In this document: positions 1-5,315 of the stretch, piece after piece | How the letters are laid out: every line of letters begins with the position of its first letter | Numbering within the stretch: position 1 is the first letter of the stretch | Source of the DNA: Bordetella parapertussis | GTDB lineage: Bacteria > Pseudomonadota > Gammaproteobacteria > Burkholderiales > SG8-41 | Direction: 5' to 3' | Length of the DNA: 6,344 bases | Assembly: GCA_945870465.1 (NCBI GenBank) | Contig: CAMBSS010000213.1 | Location: 1 to 6,344 of the forward strand | Translations under genes and position numbers: made by a program | Notes under the pieces: generated by a model | The model's input: only the letters and a program-made list of their open reading frames with translations | What the model was told of the DNA's origin: nothing | The model's database searches: none

Positions 1-67
1 CGGCCACCCGGCGCGCCTTGTCTTCCTCCGCGATTTTCTCGAAGCCGAAGTCGGTAGTCTTGGTCAT
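1..67 (-). CDS. ubiE: UbiE, ubiquinone/menaquinone C-methyltransferase (N-terminal fragment, runs off the left edge)
   Basis: Only the first 22 codons are visible (MTKTTDFGFEKIAEEDKARR then VA). The T-x-FGFE-x-(I/V)A-x-x-x-KAR pattern is the conserved N-terminus of UbiE, the SAM-dependent methyltransferase that C-methylates the benzoquinol ring in ubiquinone synthesis (and demethylmenaquinol where menaquinone is made). The Rossmann SAM-binding motifs lie outside the window and cannot be checked. The start is the ATG at 65-67; no strong Shine-Dalgarno precedes it, only a weak GCGGTAAG about 10-15 nt upstream. The next gene upstream is a DUF971 gene, the usual partner of ubiE in Betaproteobacteria as I know them, but here a 277-bp repeat-filled gap separates them. 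The call rests on a short N-terminus plus gene context. Confidence 0.85.
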   Translation of the reverse strand, partial: MTKTTDFGFEKIAEEDKARRVA

Positions 68-164
68 AAGTTATTAGCTTACCGCGAAAGCAGTTAGAAG
101 CGGCTTAGCCTCAAAAATAGTGCGTAACCGCCGATGAACGCCGATGAACGCCGATTCAATGGAT

Positions 165-204
165 GATGGGTGATGGGTGATGGGTGATGGGTGATGGGTG
201 ATGA
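165..204. repeat. Heptamer tandem repeat, GATGGGT x5 plus a partial copy
   Basis: Five perfect, uninterrupted copies of GATGGGT occupy 165-199, followed by the partial unit GATGA at 200-204. A 7-bp unit is not a multiple of a codon and the array lies outside genes, so copy number could change by slippage without damaging a protein. It forms the left half of the core of the surrounding palindrome. Confidence 0.92.
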
Positions 205-217
205 GTTTAGAGTGAAG

Positions 218-250
218 TTACCCATTCCACATTACCCATTCCTCATTACC
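218..250. repeat. Degenerate complementary heptad array
   Basis: Read on the minus strand, 250 to 218 divides cleanly into heptads GGTAATG, AGGAATG, GGTAATG, TGGAATG and GGTAA. These are variants of the GGTGATG phase of the array at 165-204, in opposite orientation. The two arrays can pair with each other, with mismatches and wobbles, and thus extend the outer inverted repeat inward. Confidence 0.75.
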
Positions 251-344
251 GGTTCAGTTATTTTCGATCTTATCCGCGTTCATCGGTGTTCATCGGCGGT
301 TGCATTGTGTTTTTATAGATAGCTAATGAATTACACCGCGTCGT

Positions 345-716
345 TTATTTTTTGTCGCGGCTGGCGCCGGCCGCCGCGAGGCGGCCGAGATAATGCGCCC
401 ACATCTCCGCCTGCCGCGCGCCAAAATCATAAAGCAGGTCCCACGAGTAGATGCCGGTGTCGTGGCCGTCGGAAAAGTACAGTTGCACGGCATAGGTGCC
501 GACCGGCTCGATGCGGTCGATAGCGACGTCTTTTTTGCCGATCTGCAGGACTTCTTGTCCGGGCCCGTGGCCGCGCACTTCGGCGGACGGCGAGTGGACG
601 CGCAGGAACTCACATGGCAGGTTGAACACCTTGCCGTCGGCATAGGCGATTTCGAGCGCGCCGGACTTCTGGTGCAGCTTGATTTCGGTCGGCGTCGGCT
701 TGTCGGGTGCGGCCAT
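345..716 (-). CDS. DUF971 / GBBH-like N-terminal domain protein
   Basis: A 123-residue protein consisting almost entirely of one GBBH-like N-terminal domain (Pfam GBBH-like_N, formerly DUF971). Landmarks are PTEIKLHQKSGALEIAY (residues 8-24), the LRVHSPSAEVRGHGPGQ segment (38-54) and FSDGHDTGIYSWDLLY (81-96). The family is a small beta-rich fold that also forms the N-terminal domain of gamma-butyrobetaine hydroxylase, where it binds zinc; the role of the stand-alone bacterial version is unknown. In Betaproteobacteria it commonly sits just upstream of ubiE, as here, suggesting an accessory role near quinone synthesis (inference). The frame is open upstream to an ATG at 818, but that extension lacks family similarity and begins inside a GC-rich hairpin, so I start at 716, where homologues begin. 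No strong Shine-Dalgarno precedes either start. Confidence 0.9.
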   Translation of the reverse strand: MAAPDKPTPTEIKLHQKSGALEIAYADGKVFNLPCEFLRVHSPSAEVRGHGPGQEVLQIGKKDVAIDRIEPVGTYAVQLYFSDGHDTGIYSWDLLYDFGARQAEMWAHYLGRLAAAGASRDKK

Positions 717-818
717 CAGAGTCGTGTCCAGGCGGATAATTTTGGGGTACGCATGATAGCCGACTTGGCCGGACAAGAATATTGCCCGCGCGACCGGCGG
801 ACGCGCATGGACCAACAT

Positions 819-841
819 CGCGGGGCGCGGCGCGCCCCGCG
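819..841 (-). terminator. GC-rich hairpin just after the PilZ-like gene
   Basis: A perfect 10-bp inverted repeat (arms 819-828 and 832-841, CGCGGGGCGC type, 3-nt loop) starts 2 bp beyond the TGA of the PilZ-like gene at 844-846. All paired bases are G or C, so it should be very stable. On the transcribed strand it is followed by ATGTTGG rather than a run of U, so it is not a textbook Rho-independent terminator; it may instead attenuate transcription or protect an mRNA 3' end. The 717-843 gap otherwise holds nothing I can identify. Confidence 0.4.
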
Positions 842-843
842 GC

Positions 844-2451
844 TCACACCAGCGTCACCGTGCAGCGGTCGAAGTCGCTGCCTTTCTCGATCACGTTGAC
901 GAGCTTGGCGACCTGCTTCTGGTCGCCGAACAATTCGACGAAACGTCCGGCCTGGTACCAGCCGGTGGGCAGTATCAGCGTCGCCGGCGTTGCCGGCACC
1001 GCCATTTCGGGCAACAGCAGCCCGCGCTCGAAGCCGTTGATGCCGGAAGGCGCATTGAAATTCGCCGGCCGCACCACTACCGCGCGGGCAATGCCGGGAA
1101 AGAGACGCACGCCGACGAACAATTCGCTGTTCTCTTCGGTGCGCATCCATTGTACGAGGCCGAGATAAAACAGTTTGTTGGTGCCGCGGCGCACCGCGAG
1201 GAGCTGGTTGTGGCCGATGCGCAATTCGGCATCGTGCTCGCGCAGCATGCACATGAAACCGGAGTTGCTCTGGTTCACCAGTTCCCACGACTCCACCGCC
1301 GAGCTCTCAAGGGAAGCGAGCGCGCGTTCGGTGCGCTCGCTGATGTGGCCGAACAGCTGCATGTCGTGCTCTTCCTGCCGCGACAGCCGCGAACCCGGCG
1401 TGCGGAACGCGCGGCCGCTGACAAAATAATGCGCGGCGTGCACGCCCAGGCACACCTGGGCTTTCTCTTCGAGCATGTTGCGCTGTTCGCCGCGGCCGGT
1501 GCCGGCGCGGCACCATTGGATATAGAGCAGCATCAGCAGGTTTTCGCAGCCCGGCTGGCGCGCATCGTCGCCGAGGCCGAGCGCGGCTGGCGTCTGTCCC
1601 TGCTTCAGCAACGTAATAGTCTGGCGCAGCGTACGCGCGATCTGCTCGAGGTCGAGATAGCGCAGGCTGGTAAGCGGCTCAGCACCTTCGGCAAAAATCG
1701 GGCCTGAGCTGCCCGCGGGATCGACACACAACGCAGGAATAGCAGAAGGCGCCAGCGGTTGCATGGCGAGGCCGACCAGGCCCGACCATTTTTCGATCCA
1801 GCGCGCGGAAAACTGCATCTGGCGCCCGGACAATGCAAACGGATTGGCGAGATGCGCCAGCAATGCCTGGCAATAGGCGGCGCAGCAGGTGGAGTCGGCT
1901 TCCTCGCGGATAAAGGTATCCGCAACGACGGCGTGCGCAAATCCGCTTTGCTCGGCGAAATCGTACAACTGGTGCAGGTTTTTCCAGCGCGCGGCGGGCA
2001 CCTGGCGATAAATGCGGTAATGCTCGAACATGGCGTTGGCGGTGTAACGCAGGCACCGCATGACGATCAGCGCGCCGTGGTTGCGCAGGGCGACGTCGCC
2101 CTGCACGTGCGCATCGCGGCAGGCGAGGTAGGCGTCGGTATATTCCTGCCACAGCCCGAGTGTCCGCGTCCACAGCGCGGCTTCGTTGCTTTCGAGCGGC
2201 AGCGGCTTGGCGGTGTATTTGTGCGCGACTTCGGTCTGCACGTAGTGGACCGGTTCGCGCAGGGTTTCGAGTATGCGCAGCAATTCGCCCGGCGCGAAGC
2301 CTGCCAGGCGGACCAGCGCGATTTGTTCCGTCAGTAAATGCTGCGCCGACTGCAGATTGGTGAGCGGCAGCGATTCGATCCAGCGCTTGCAGCCGGCGTG
2401 GTCGGTGAACTGCAGTGGTGCCGCGTTAAGCGACGTCGCCTGATTGACCAT
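844..2451 (-). CDS. PilZ-like C-terminal domain protein, candidate c-di-GMP receptor
   Basis: A 535-residue cytoplasmic-looking protein with no signal peptide or membrane segment that I can see. Residues 1-300 look mostly helical and resemble no enzyme I recognise. The C-terminal part (about 375-460) looks like a PilZ-type beta barrel: SWELVNQSNSG contains the N-x-S-x-x-G signature at 393-398, followed by RIGHNQLLAVR (411-421), GLVQWM (431-436) and FVGVRLFPG (445-453). The usual upstream RxxxR that grips c-di-GMP is not clear; only RTER at 373-376 is nearby. Binding is therefore uncertain. Annotation transferred from similar betaproteobacterial proteins would be 'PilZ domain-containing'. The start at 2451 has a GGAGG at 2464-2468, spaced a long 12 nt from the ATG. 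A separate 263-bp regulatory-looking gap lies upstream, so this gene probably has its own promoter. Confidence 0.7.
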   Translation of the reverse strand: MVNQATSLNAAPLQFTDHAGCKRWIESLPLTNLQSAQHLLTEQIALVRLAGFAPGELLRILETLREPVHYVQTEVAHKYTAKPLPLESNEAALWTRTLGLWQEYTDAYLACRDAHVQGDVALRNHGALIVMRCLRYTANAMFEHYRIYRQVPAARWKNLHQLYDFAEQSGFAHAVVADTFIREEADSTCCAAYCQALLAHLANPFALSGRQMQFSARWIEKWSGLVGLAMQPLAPSAIPALCVDPAGSSGPIFAEGAEPLTSLRYLDLEQIARTLRQTITLLKQGQTPAALGLGDDARQPGCENLLMLLYIQWCRAGTGRGEQRNMLEEKAQVCLGVHAAHYFVSGRAFRTPGSRLSRQEEHDMQLFGHISERTERALASLESSAVESWELVNQSNSGFMCMLREHDAELRIGHNQLLAVRRGTNKLFYLGLVQWMRTEENSELFVGVRLFPGIARAVVVRPANFNAPSGINGFERGLLLPEMAVPATPATLILPTGWYQAGRFVELFGDQKQVAKLVNVIEKGSDFDRCTVTLV

Positions 2452-2475
2452 CTTTGCGCCCCGCCTCCAGTAAAC

Positions 2476-2549
2476 GATGAATCCCGCGTCAGGTGCGCAA
2501 TTGACTGGTGTTGAGCCAGCCGCTGACTGCGCCGCCCTGTTGATTCATC
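2476..2549 (-). promoter_or_regulatory. Long-range 8-bp inverted repeat in the leader of the PilZ-like gene
   Basis: GATGAATC at 2476-2483 and GATTCATC at 2542-2549 are perfect reverse complements. In a minus-strand transcript they would close a 58-nt loop whose 3' arm ends 7 nt before the GGAGG of the PilZ-like gene. The 5' arm covers the ATG of the possible short ORF at 2489-2548. Two 8-mers can match by chance in a gap this size, so confidence is modest. Confidence 0.35.
2489..2548 (-). CDS. Possible 19-residue upstream ORF (leader peptide?)
   Basis: An ATG-to-TGA ORF encodes MNQQGGAVSGWLNTSQLRT and ends 37 bp before the ATG of the PilZ-like gene. Its third codon positions are mostly G or C, as in the neighbouring genes, but there is no recognisable Shine-Dalgarno. 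The frame stays open upstream of the ATG through the hairpin region. I do not recognise the peptide, and it shows no run of one amino acid as an attenuator leader would. It could be a small translated leader, a decayed gene end, or chance. Confidence 0.2.
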   Translation of the reverse strand: MNQQGGAVSGWLNTSQLRT

Positions 2550-2561
2550 AGGTTCAAATGC

Positions 2562-2612
2562 GAGCTTAAAGCCCCGAATTCACAGGGGCAAGCTCTGCCG
2601 ATGGAGGGCAGA
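2562..2612 (-). promoter_or_regulatory. Two adjacent RNA hairpins in the PilZ-gene leader
   Basis: Arms 2562-2567 (GAGCTT) plus 2571-2575 (GCCCC) pair with 2585-2589 (GGGGC) plus 2590-2595 (AAGCTC). This gives an 11-bp stem with one 3-nt bulge and a 9-nt loop. Next to it, TCTGCC at 2594-2599 pairs with GGCAGA at 2607-2612 around a 7-nt loop; the two stems share bases 2594-2595 and so compete slightly. On the minus strand the inner GGGGC is followed by UUUAAG, so the first hairpin could also be a weak terminator for the HIT gene transcript. I could not fit either hairpin to a known riboswitch consensus. Confidence 0.4.
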
Positions 2613-2637
2613 TTAGCCGACACTAACGACGCATGTA

Positions 2638-2653
2638 TGTGATTAAGGTCACG
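2638..2653. promoter_or_regulatory. CRP/FNR-family-like operator
   Basis: TGTGATTAAGGTCACG matches the CRP consensus TGTGA-N6-TCACA at 9 of 10 conserved positions. It lies about 190 bp upstream of the PilZ-like start and about 60 bp downstream of the HIT stop, in the only long gap on this side of the operon. Its position suggests control of the PilZ-like gene. A 16-bp near-palindrome can occur by chance, and which CRP/FNR relative would bind is unknown. Confidence 0.45.
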
Positions 2654-2655
2654 TC

Positions 2656-2675
2656 CTTACACAAACTTACACAAA
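2656..2675. repeat. Perfect 10-bp tandem direct repeat beside the CRP-like site
   Basis: CTTACACAAA occurs twice head to tail (2656-2665 and 2666-2675). The spacing is about one helical turn, which is the layout of OmpR/PhoB-class response-regulator boxes, where two monomers bind one face of the DNA. It begins 3 bp from the CRP-like palindrome. Read on the minus strand it is TTTGTGTAAG twice and could also overlap a -35 region, although I see no convincing -10. Confidence 0.6.
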
Positions 2676-2714
2676 GCCGGAACTAATACACGTTCAGAGA
2701 GTTAGGCCGCACTC

Positions 2715-3140
2715 TCAGAGCAAGTTCAAAAGTTCCGCGGCGAGCCGTGTGCGCAGCCGAATCACGGAACTGCGCGCGCCGCGCTGACCGGCGCGCAGTT
2801 TCTTGCCCCACACCGGATTGGGAAAATGCGCATCGCGTGTTGTGCGCGGAATCACGTGCCAGTGCACGTGCGGCGTCATATTGCCCAGGCTTGCTAAATT
2901 GATTTTGTGCGGCTTGAGCACGCCGCGCAGCGCCTGTTCAACGGCCAGCACCACGCGCATGCAGTGGCGCTGGTCGGTGGCGGACAAATCGGTCATTTCC
3001 CTGACATGGTCGTTCCAGATGACGCGGCAGAAGCCGGCGTAGTCCGGTTCGGCGACCAGCACGACGCGGCACCGTTTGTCGCGCCACAGCACTTCGCCGC
3101 CGGTTTGCTGGCAGAGTTCGCAAGCGTGAGAAGAGTTCAT
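2715..3140 (-). CDS. HIT-family nucleotide hydrolase/transferase
   Basis: A 141-residue protein with the histidine triad HVHWH at residues 91-95, inside the typical block LASLGNMTPHVHWHVIPR; the middle histidine is the usual catalytic nucleophile attacking the alpha-phosphate. HIT proteins cleave nucleotide-phosphate bonds in substrates such as AMP-lysine or ApnA dinucleotides; the exact substrate cannot be read from sequence. DAHFPNPVWG (103-112) is also typical of this proteobacterial group. A CxxC (C7, C10) near the N-terminus could help bind a metal, though the other ligands are not obvious. The ATG lies 5 bp after the TAA of the TPR-GT41 gene, with no clear Shine-Dalgarno, so translational coupling is likely. 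The nearness of DUF971 and ubiE matches the common betaproteobacterial order. Confidence 0.93.
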   Translation of the reverse strand: MNSSHACELCQQTGGEVLWRDKRCRVVLVAEPDYAGFCRVIWNDHVREMTDLSATDQRHCMRVVLAVEQALRGVLKPHKINLASLGNMTPHVHWHVIPRTTRDAHFPNPVWGKKLRAGQRGARSSVIRLRTRLAAELLNLL

Positions 3141-3145
3141 CCGAA

Positions 3146-5308
3146 TTACACGCCAATATTATCGGTGGGCAGGCCGGTGCGTGCGCGCTCGATCATGGCT
3201 TCGTAGGCGCGTTCGAGGTTGCGCACAAAGCGCGGTGTATCAAACAAAGGCGCGGTGTCGCGATTGTGTTGCAGGCGCGCGCGCACTTCCTGGCGGTAGG
3301 GCGCGGACTGGGCGAGGCGCAGGAGCAGGCGTTTGTAGTCTCCCCGGTTGTGGGTCACGAGCTCGGGCAGCCCGATCGCGTTAAGCAGCGAGCCTGATAC
3401 CCGCGAGGCAAAGGGTTCTCCTGCCAACGCGACGAGTGGGCAGCCTGCCCATAGTGCGTCGCTGGCGGTTGTATGCGACCCGCACGGATAGGTATCGAGA
3501 GCCACATCGGCTACCCGGTAGCGGGCCAGATGTTCTGCAGGTGGCAAACTGGGGGCGATAATCACACGTTCGGGACTTATTCCGTGCTCCAAAGCAACGC
3601 GCTTGAGATTGCGCTCGGCTTCGGCGCTTGCCTTGATCCAGAGCACGCTGCCGTCGATTGCGCCGAGCAGGTCCAGCCAGAGATCGAATATGTCGGGACG
3701 GATTTTGGCGACCTGGTTGAAGGAGCAGAATACCACTCCGGTTTCAGGCAACCCATAGTCGGCGCGAGTAAGAGCAGGGGCAATAGCGCGTTTTCGATCA
3801 TTGGGCTGGTAGCAGCCAGGTAGGCGGACAATTTTTTCGGTGTAGAAATCTTCCGCGCCGTCGGGAATTATAAAACTATCGGCGATGATGTAATCGATGA
3901 ATTCGGCCCCCATGGTGCCGGGATAGCCGAGCCAGTTCACCTGCAAAGGGGCGATGCGCTGTGCGAGCAGCCTGCTCAGCGTTCCCTCGGTGTAGCCTTT
4001 CAAATCAATCAGGATGTCAGGTTGTTGAGCGCGGATACGTTCGCGCAGGCTATTGATCGGCAGTCCGTGCAGGTTAACGAAATTAGCGGCGCCCGCGATG
4101 CGCTTGCGAATAGCGCCGCCATCAGCGTCTCCGTAAGAAAAGAGGGTGATATCAAAACGCGCGGGATCGTGCAGTTCAAAAAGTTCCGCCGTCAGATAGC
4201 TGGTGGCGTGATCATGAAAATCGCTGGAAAAGTAGGCCACGCGGATGCGGGGATCCGCGCCCGGCCCAAGAGGGCGCAGCGGGACCGGCGTGTTGTCGGC
4301 GGGCGCCAGGCTGCTCGCGTAGCGGCAAGCAATAGCTTTTTGCATGGCTGCTGATTCAACAAAGTGCAGAAATACAAAGGTACTGATTTCGCCCGGATTC
4401 GGGTATTGAATGACCCTGCCAAGCGCGTCCTGTTCCCGGTCCGGGTGCCAAAGCCCCTGCTGAGCGCACAGGTGAATGTATTGTATTTGCGGGTTCATAT
4501 AGCCCGGTTTGATTTCCAGTGCACGTTCGTAGCACAGCTTTTCCTCCGCGTGCCGGTTCAGCGCGTGCAGTGAGAGGCCGAGGCTGTTGAGTGCTTCGGC
4601 AAATTCAGGTTGAAGGTTGATAGCCTGCTGGAAGTGTGAGACGGCCAGCGAGTGCTGGTTGAGTGCGGCCAGCGCATTGCCCAGGTTGTGGTGAGCGGAG
4701 GCGAAGTCGGGTTTGAGGGCGAGGGCTTTCTGGTAGTTGAGGATCGCCTCTTCGTAACGGTTCAGGGCTTGCAGCGCATTGCCCAGGTTGTTATGGGCTT
4801 GGACATTGCCGGGTTGGAGGAGCAGCAACCTCTGGTAGCACTGCAGGGCTTCATCGTAACGCTGGAGTGCCTGCAGCGCATTGCCCAGGTTGTTGCAGGC
4901 TTCCGCATAGTCGGGTTTGAGTGCGAGAGCTTGCTGGTAATGGTCGACGGCTTCTGCGTGTCGATGCAGGGCCTTGAGCACGATGCCCAGGTTGTTGTGC
5001 GCGCCGGCATGCGCGGGATTGAGCGCAAGGACTTTCTCGAAGTGCGGTATTGCCTCGTCACGCCGGTTGAGCATCGCGAGGACGGTGGCGAGGTCGAAGT
5101 GTGCTTCGGCGCGGTCGGGGTCGATAGCGAGAGCTTTTTCGATGCAGGAGAGGGCATCCAGCGGCTTGCCCAGTTGCAAGTGAACGATGCCCAGCCGATG
5201 CCACGCGTTGGCATCAGCGGGGGTTTGCGCCAGCACCGTCTCGTAGGCTGTCTTGGCTTCGGCAATGCGCCCGGATTGATGCAGGGCAATGGCGGCGTTG
5301 ATGTCCAT
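3146..5308 (-). CDS. TPR-GT41 protein, O-GlcNAc-transferase/SPINDLY type glycosyltransferase
   Basis: A complete 720-residue protein. Residues 1-271 form about eight TPR units of 34 residues (the best run NAxHxLG...A-x-x-x-P, units starting near 34, 68, 102, 136, 170, 204, 238). The rest is the GT41 catalytic region, homologous to eukaryotic OGT: RVAYFSSDFHDHATSYL (356-372) with H367 at the place of OGT His498; NWLGYPGTMG (458-467); FNQVAK (530-535), matching the UDP-contacting Gln and Lys of OGT; and GSHTTASD (610-617), matching its UDP-binding HTT. The key residues I can check are present, so it should be an active, cytoplasmic transferase of a sugar from UDP- (or GDP-) sugar to protein Ser/Thr or another acceptor chosen by the TPR superhelix. 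Donor and target are unknown. It starts 7 bp after the upstream GT41 gene, without a clear Shine-Dalgarno, and is probably co-transcribed. Its last 80 codons are almost identical to the neighbour's. Confidence 0.95.
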   Translation of the reverse strand: MDINAAIALHQSGRIAEAKTAYETVLAQTPADANAWHRLGIVHLQLGKPLDALSCIEKALAIDPDRAEAHFDLATVLAMLNRRDEAIPHFEKVLALNPAHAGAHNNLGIVLKALHRHAEAVDHYQQALALKPDYAEACNNLGNALQALQRYDEALQCYQRLLLLQPGNVQAHNNLGNALQALNRYEEAILNYQKALALKPDFASAHHNLGNALAALNQHSLAVSHFQQAINLQPEFAEALNSLGLSLHALNRHAEEKLCYERALEIKPGYMNPQIQYIHLCAQQGLWHPDREQDALGRVIQYPNPGEISTFVFLHFVESAAMQKAIACRYASSLAPADNTPVPLRPLGPGADPRIRVAYFSSDFHDHATSYLTAELFELHDPARFDITLFSYGDADGGAIRKRIAGAANFVNLHGLPINSLRERIRAQQPDILIDLKGYTEGTLSRLLAQRIAPLQVNWLGYPGTMGAEFIDYIIADSFIIPDGAEDFYTEKIVRLPGCYQPNDRKRAIAPALTRADYGLPETGVVFCSFNQVAKIRPDIFDLWLDLLGAIDGSVLWIKASAEAERNLKRVALEHGISPERVIIAPSLPPAEHLARYRVADVALDTYPCGSHTTASDALWAGCPLVALAGEPFASRVSGSLLNAIGLPELVTHNRGDYKRLLLRLAQSAPYRQEVRARLQHNRDTAPLFDTPRFVRNLERAYEAMIERARTGLPTDNIGV
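3171..3412 (-). repeat. Copy 1 of a 242-bp near-identical block shared by the two GT41 genes
   Basis: Aligned without gaps to 5353-5594 (offset 2182) it differs at only 8 positions: 3173, 3178, 3191, 3212, 3225, 3342, 3383 and 3407. Positions 3226-3341 match perfectly over 116 bp. Similarity falls abruptly right after 3412. It encodes the C-terminal region of the TPR-GT41 protein. Confidence 0.93.
4496..5209 (-). repeat. 102-bp tandem repeat encoding TPR units
   Basis: The DNA shows the TPR periodicity directly: AGCGCATTGC followed by CCAGGTTGT recurs at 4671, 4773 and 4875, with a variant at 4977, spaced exactly 102 bp. Seven 34-codon units (residues 34-271) make up the array. The units are diverged elsewhere, so this is an old coding repeat with locally homogenised segments rather than a fresh tandem duplication. 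Confidence 0.85.
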
Positions 5309-5315
5309 AGTGCGG

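Larger units (their letters stand above)
126..301. repeat. Large composite palindrome: 30-bp inverted repeats flanking a heptad-repeat core
   Basis: Positions 126-155 and 272-301 are inverted copies of each other with 28 of 30 positions complementary; the shared core reads AACCGCCGATGAAC then CCGATGAACGC. Each arm is itself built of tandem 10-mers of the type CCGATGAACG (131-140, 141-150 and a partial third). The 116-bp interior carries two heptad arrays that are roughly complementary to one another. The element fills most of the gap between the DUF971 gene and ubiE. Transcribed from either strand it would fold into a very long hairpin. Repeats of the CGCCGATGAACGCCGAT and ATGGGTGATGGG types are, from memory, scattered between genes of many environmental bacteria; no transposase is present. 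I call it an interspersed palindromic or MITE-like repeat without assigning a family. Confidence 0.85.

Noticed and set aside
131..250. CRISPR array
   Set aside because: The repeats are 7- and 10-bp tandem units with no unique spacers and no cas genes; the palindromic layout is not that of a CRISPR.
345..818. Longer 157-residue version of the DUF971 protein starting at 818
   Set aside because: The extra 34 residues have no family similarity and the ATG sits in the GC-rich hairpin after the previous gene. The ATG at 716 gives the usual family N-terminus.
716..1288. A 190-codon minus-strand ORF overlapping the end of the PilZ-like gene and the DUF971 leader
   Set aside because: It is arginine- and alanine-rich frame-shadow sequence with no domain features, overlapping better-supported coding sequence in another frame.
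2535..2560. Hammerhead ribozyme core (CTGATGA on the minus strand)
   Set aside because: The required GAAA and a closing stem III are absent after it, so the match is only the short core string.
2560..2620. c-di-GMP (GEMM-type) riboswitch, suggested by CACAGGGGCAAG and the PilZ-like gene
   Set aside because: The string is on the plus strand, opposite to the gene, and the second conserved stem and tetraloop-receptor elements are missing. The minus-strand sequence does not fit the consensus either.
2697..2716. 6-bp hairpin (GAGAGT / ACTCTC) overlapping the HIT stop as a terminator
   Set aside because: The stem is short with an 8-nt loop and no U tract follows on the transcribed strand.
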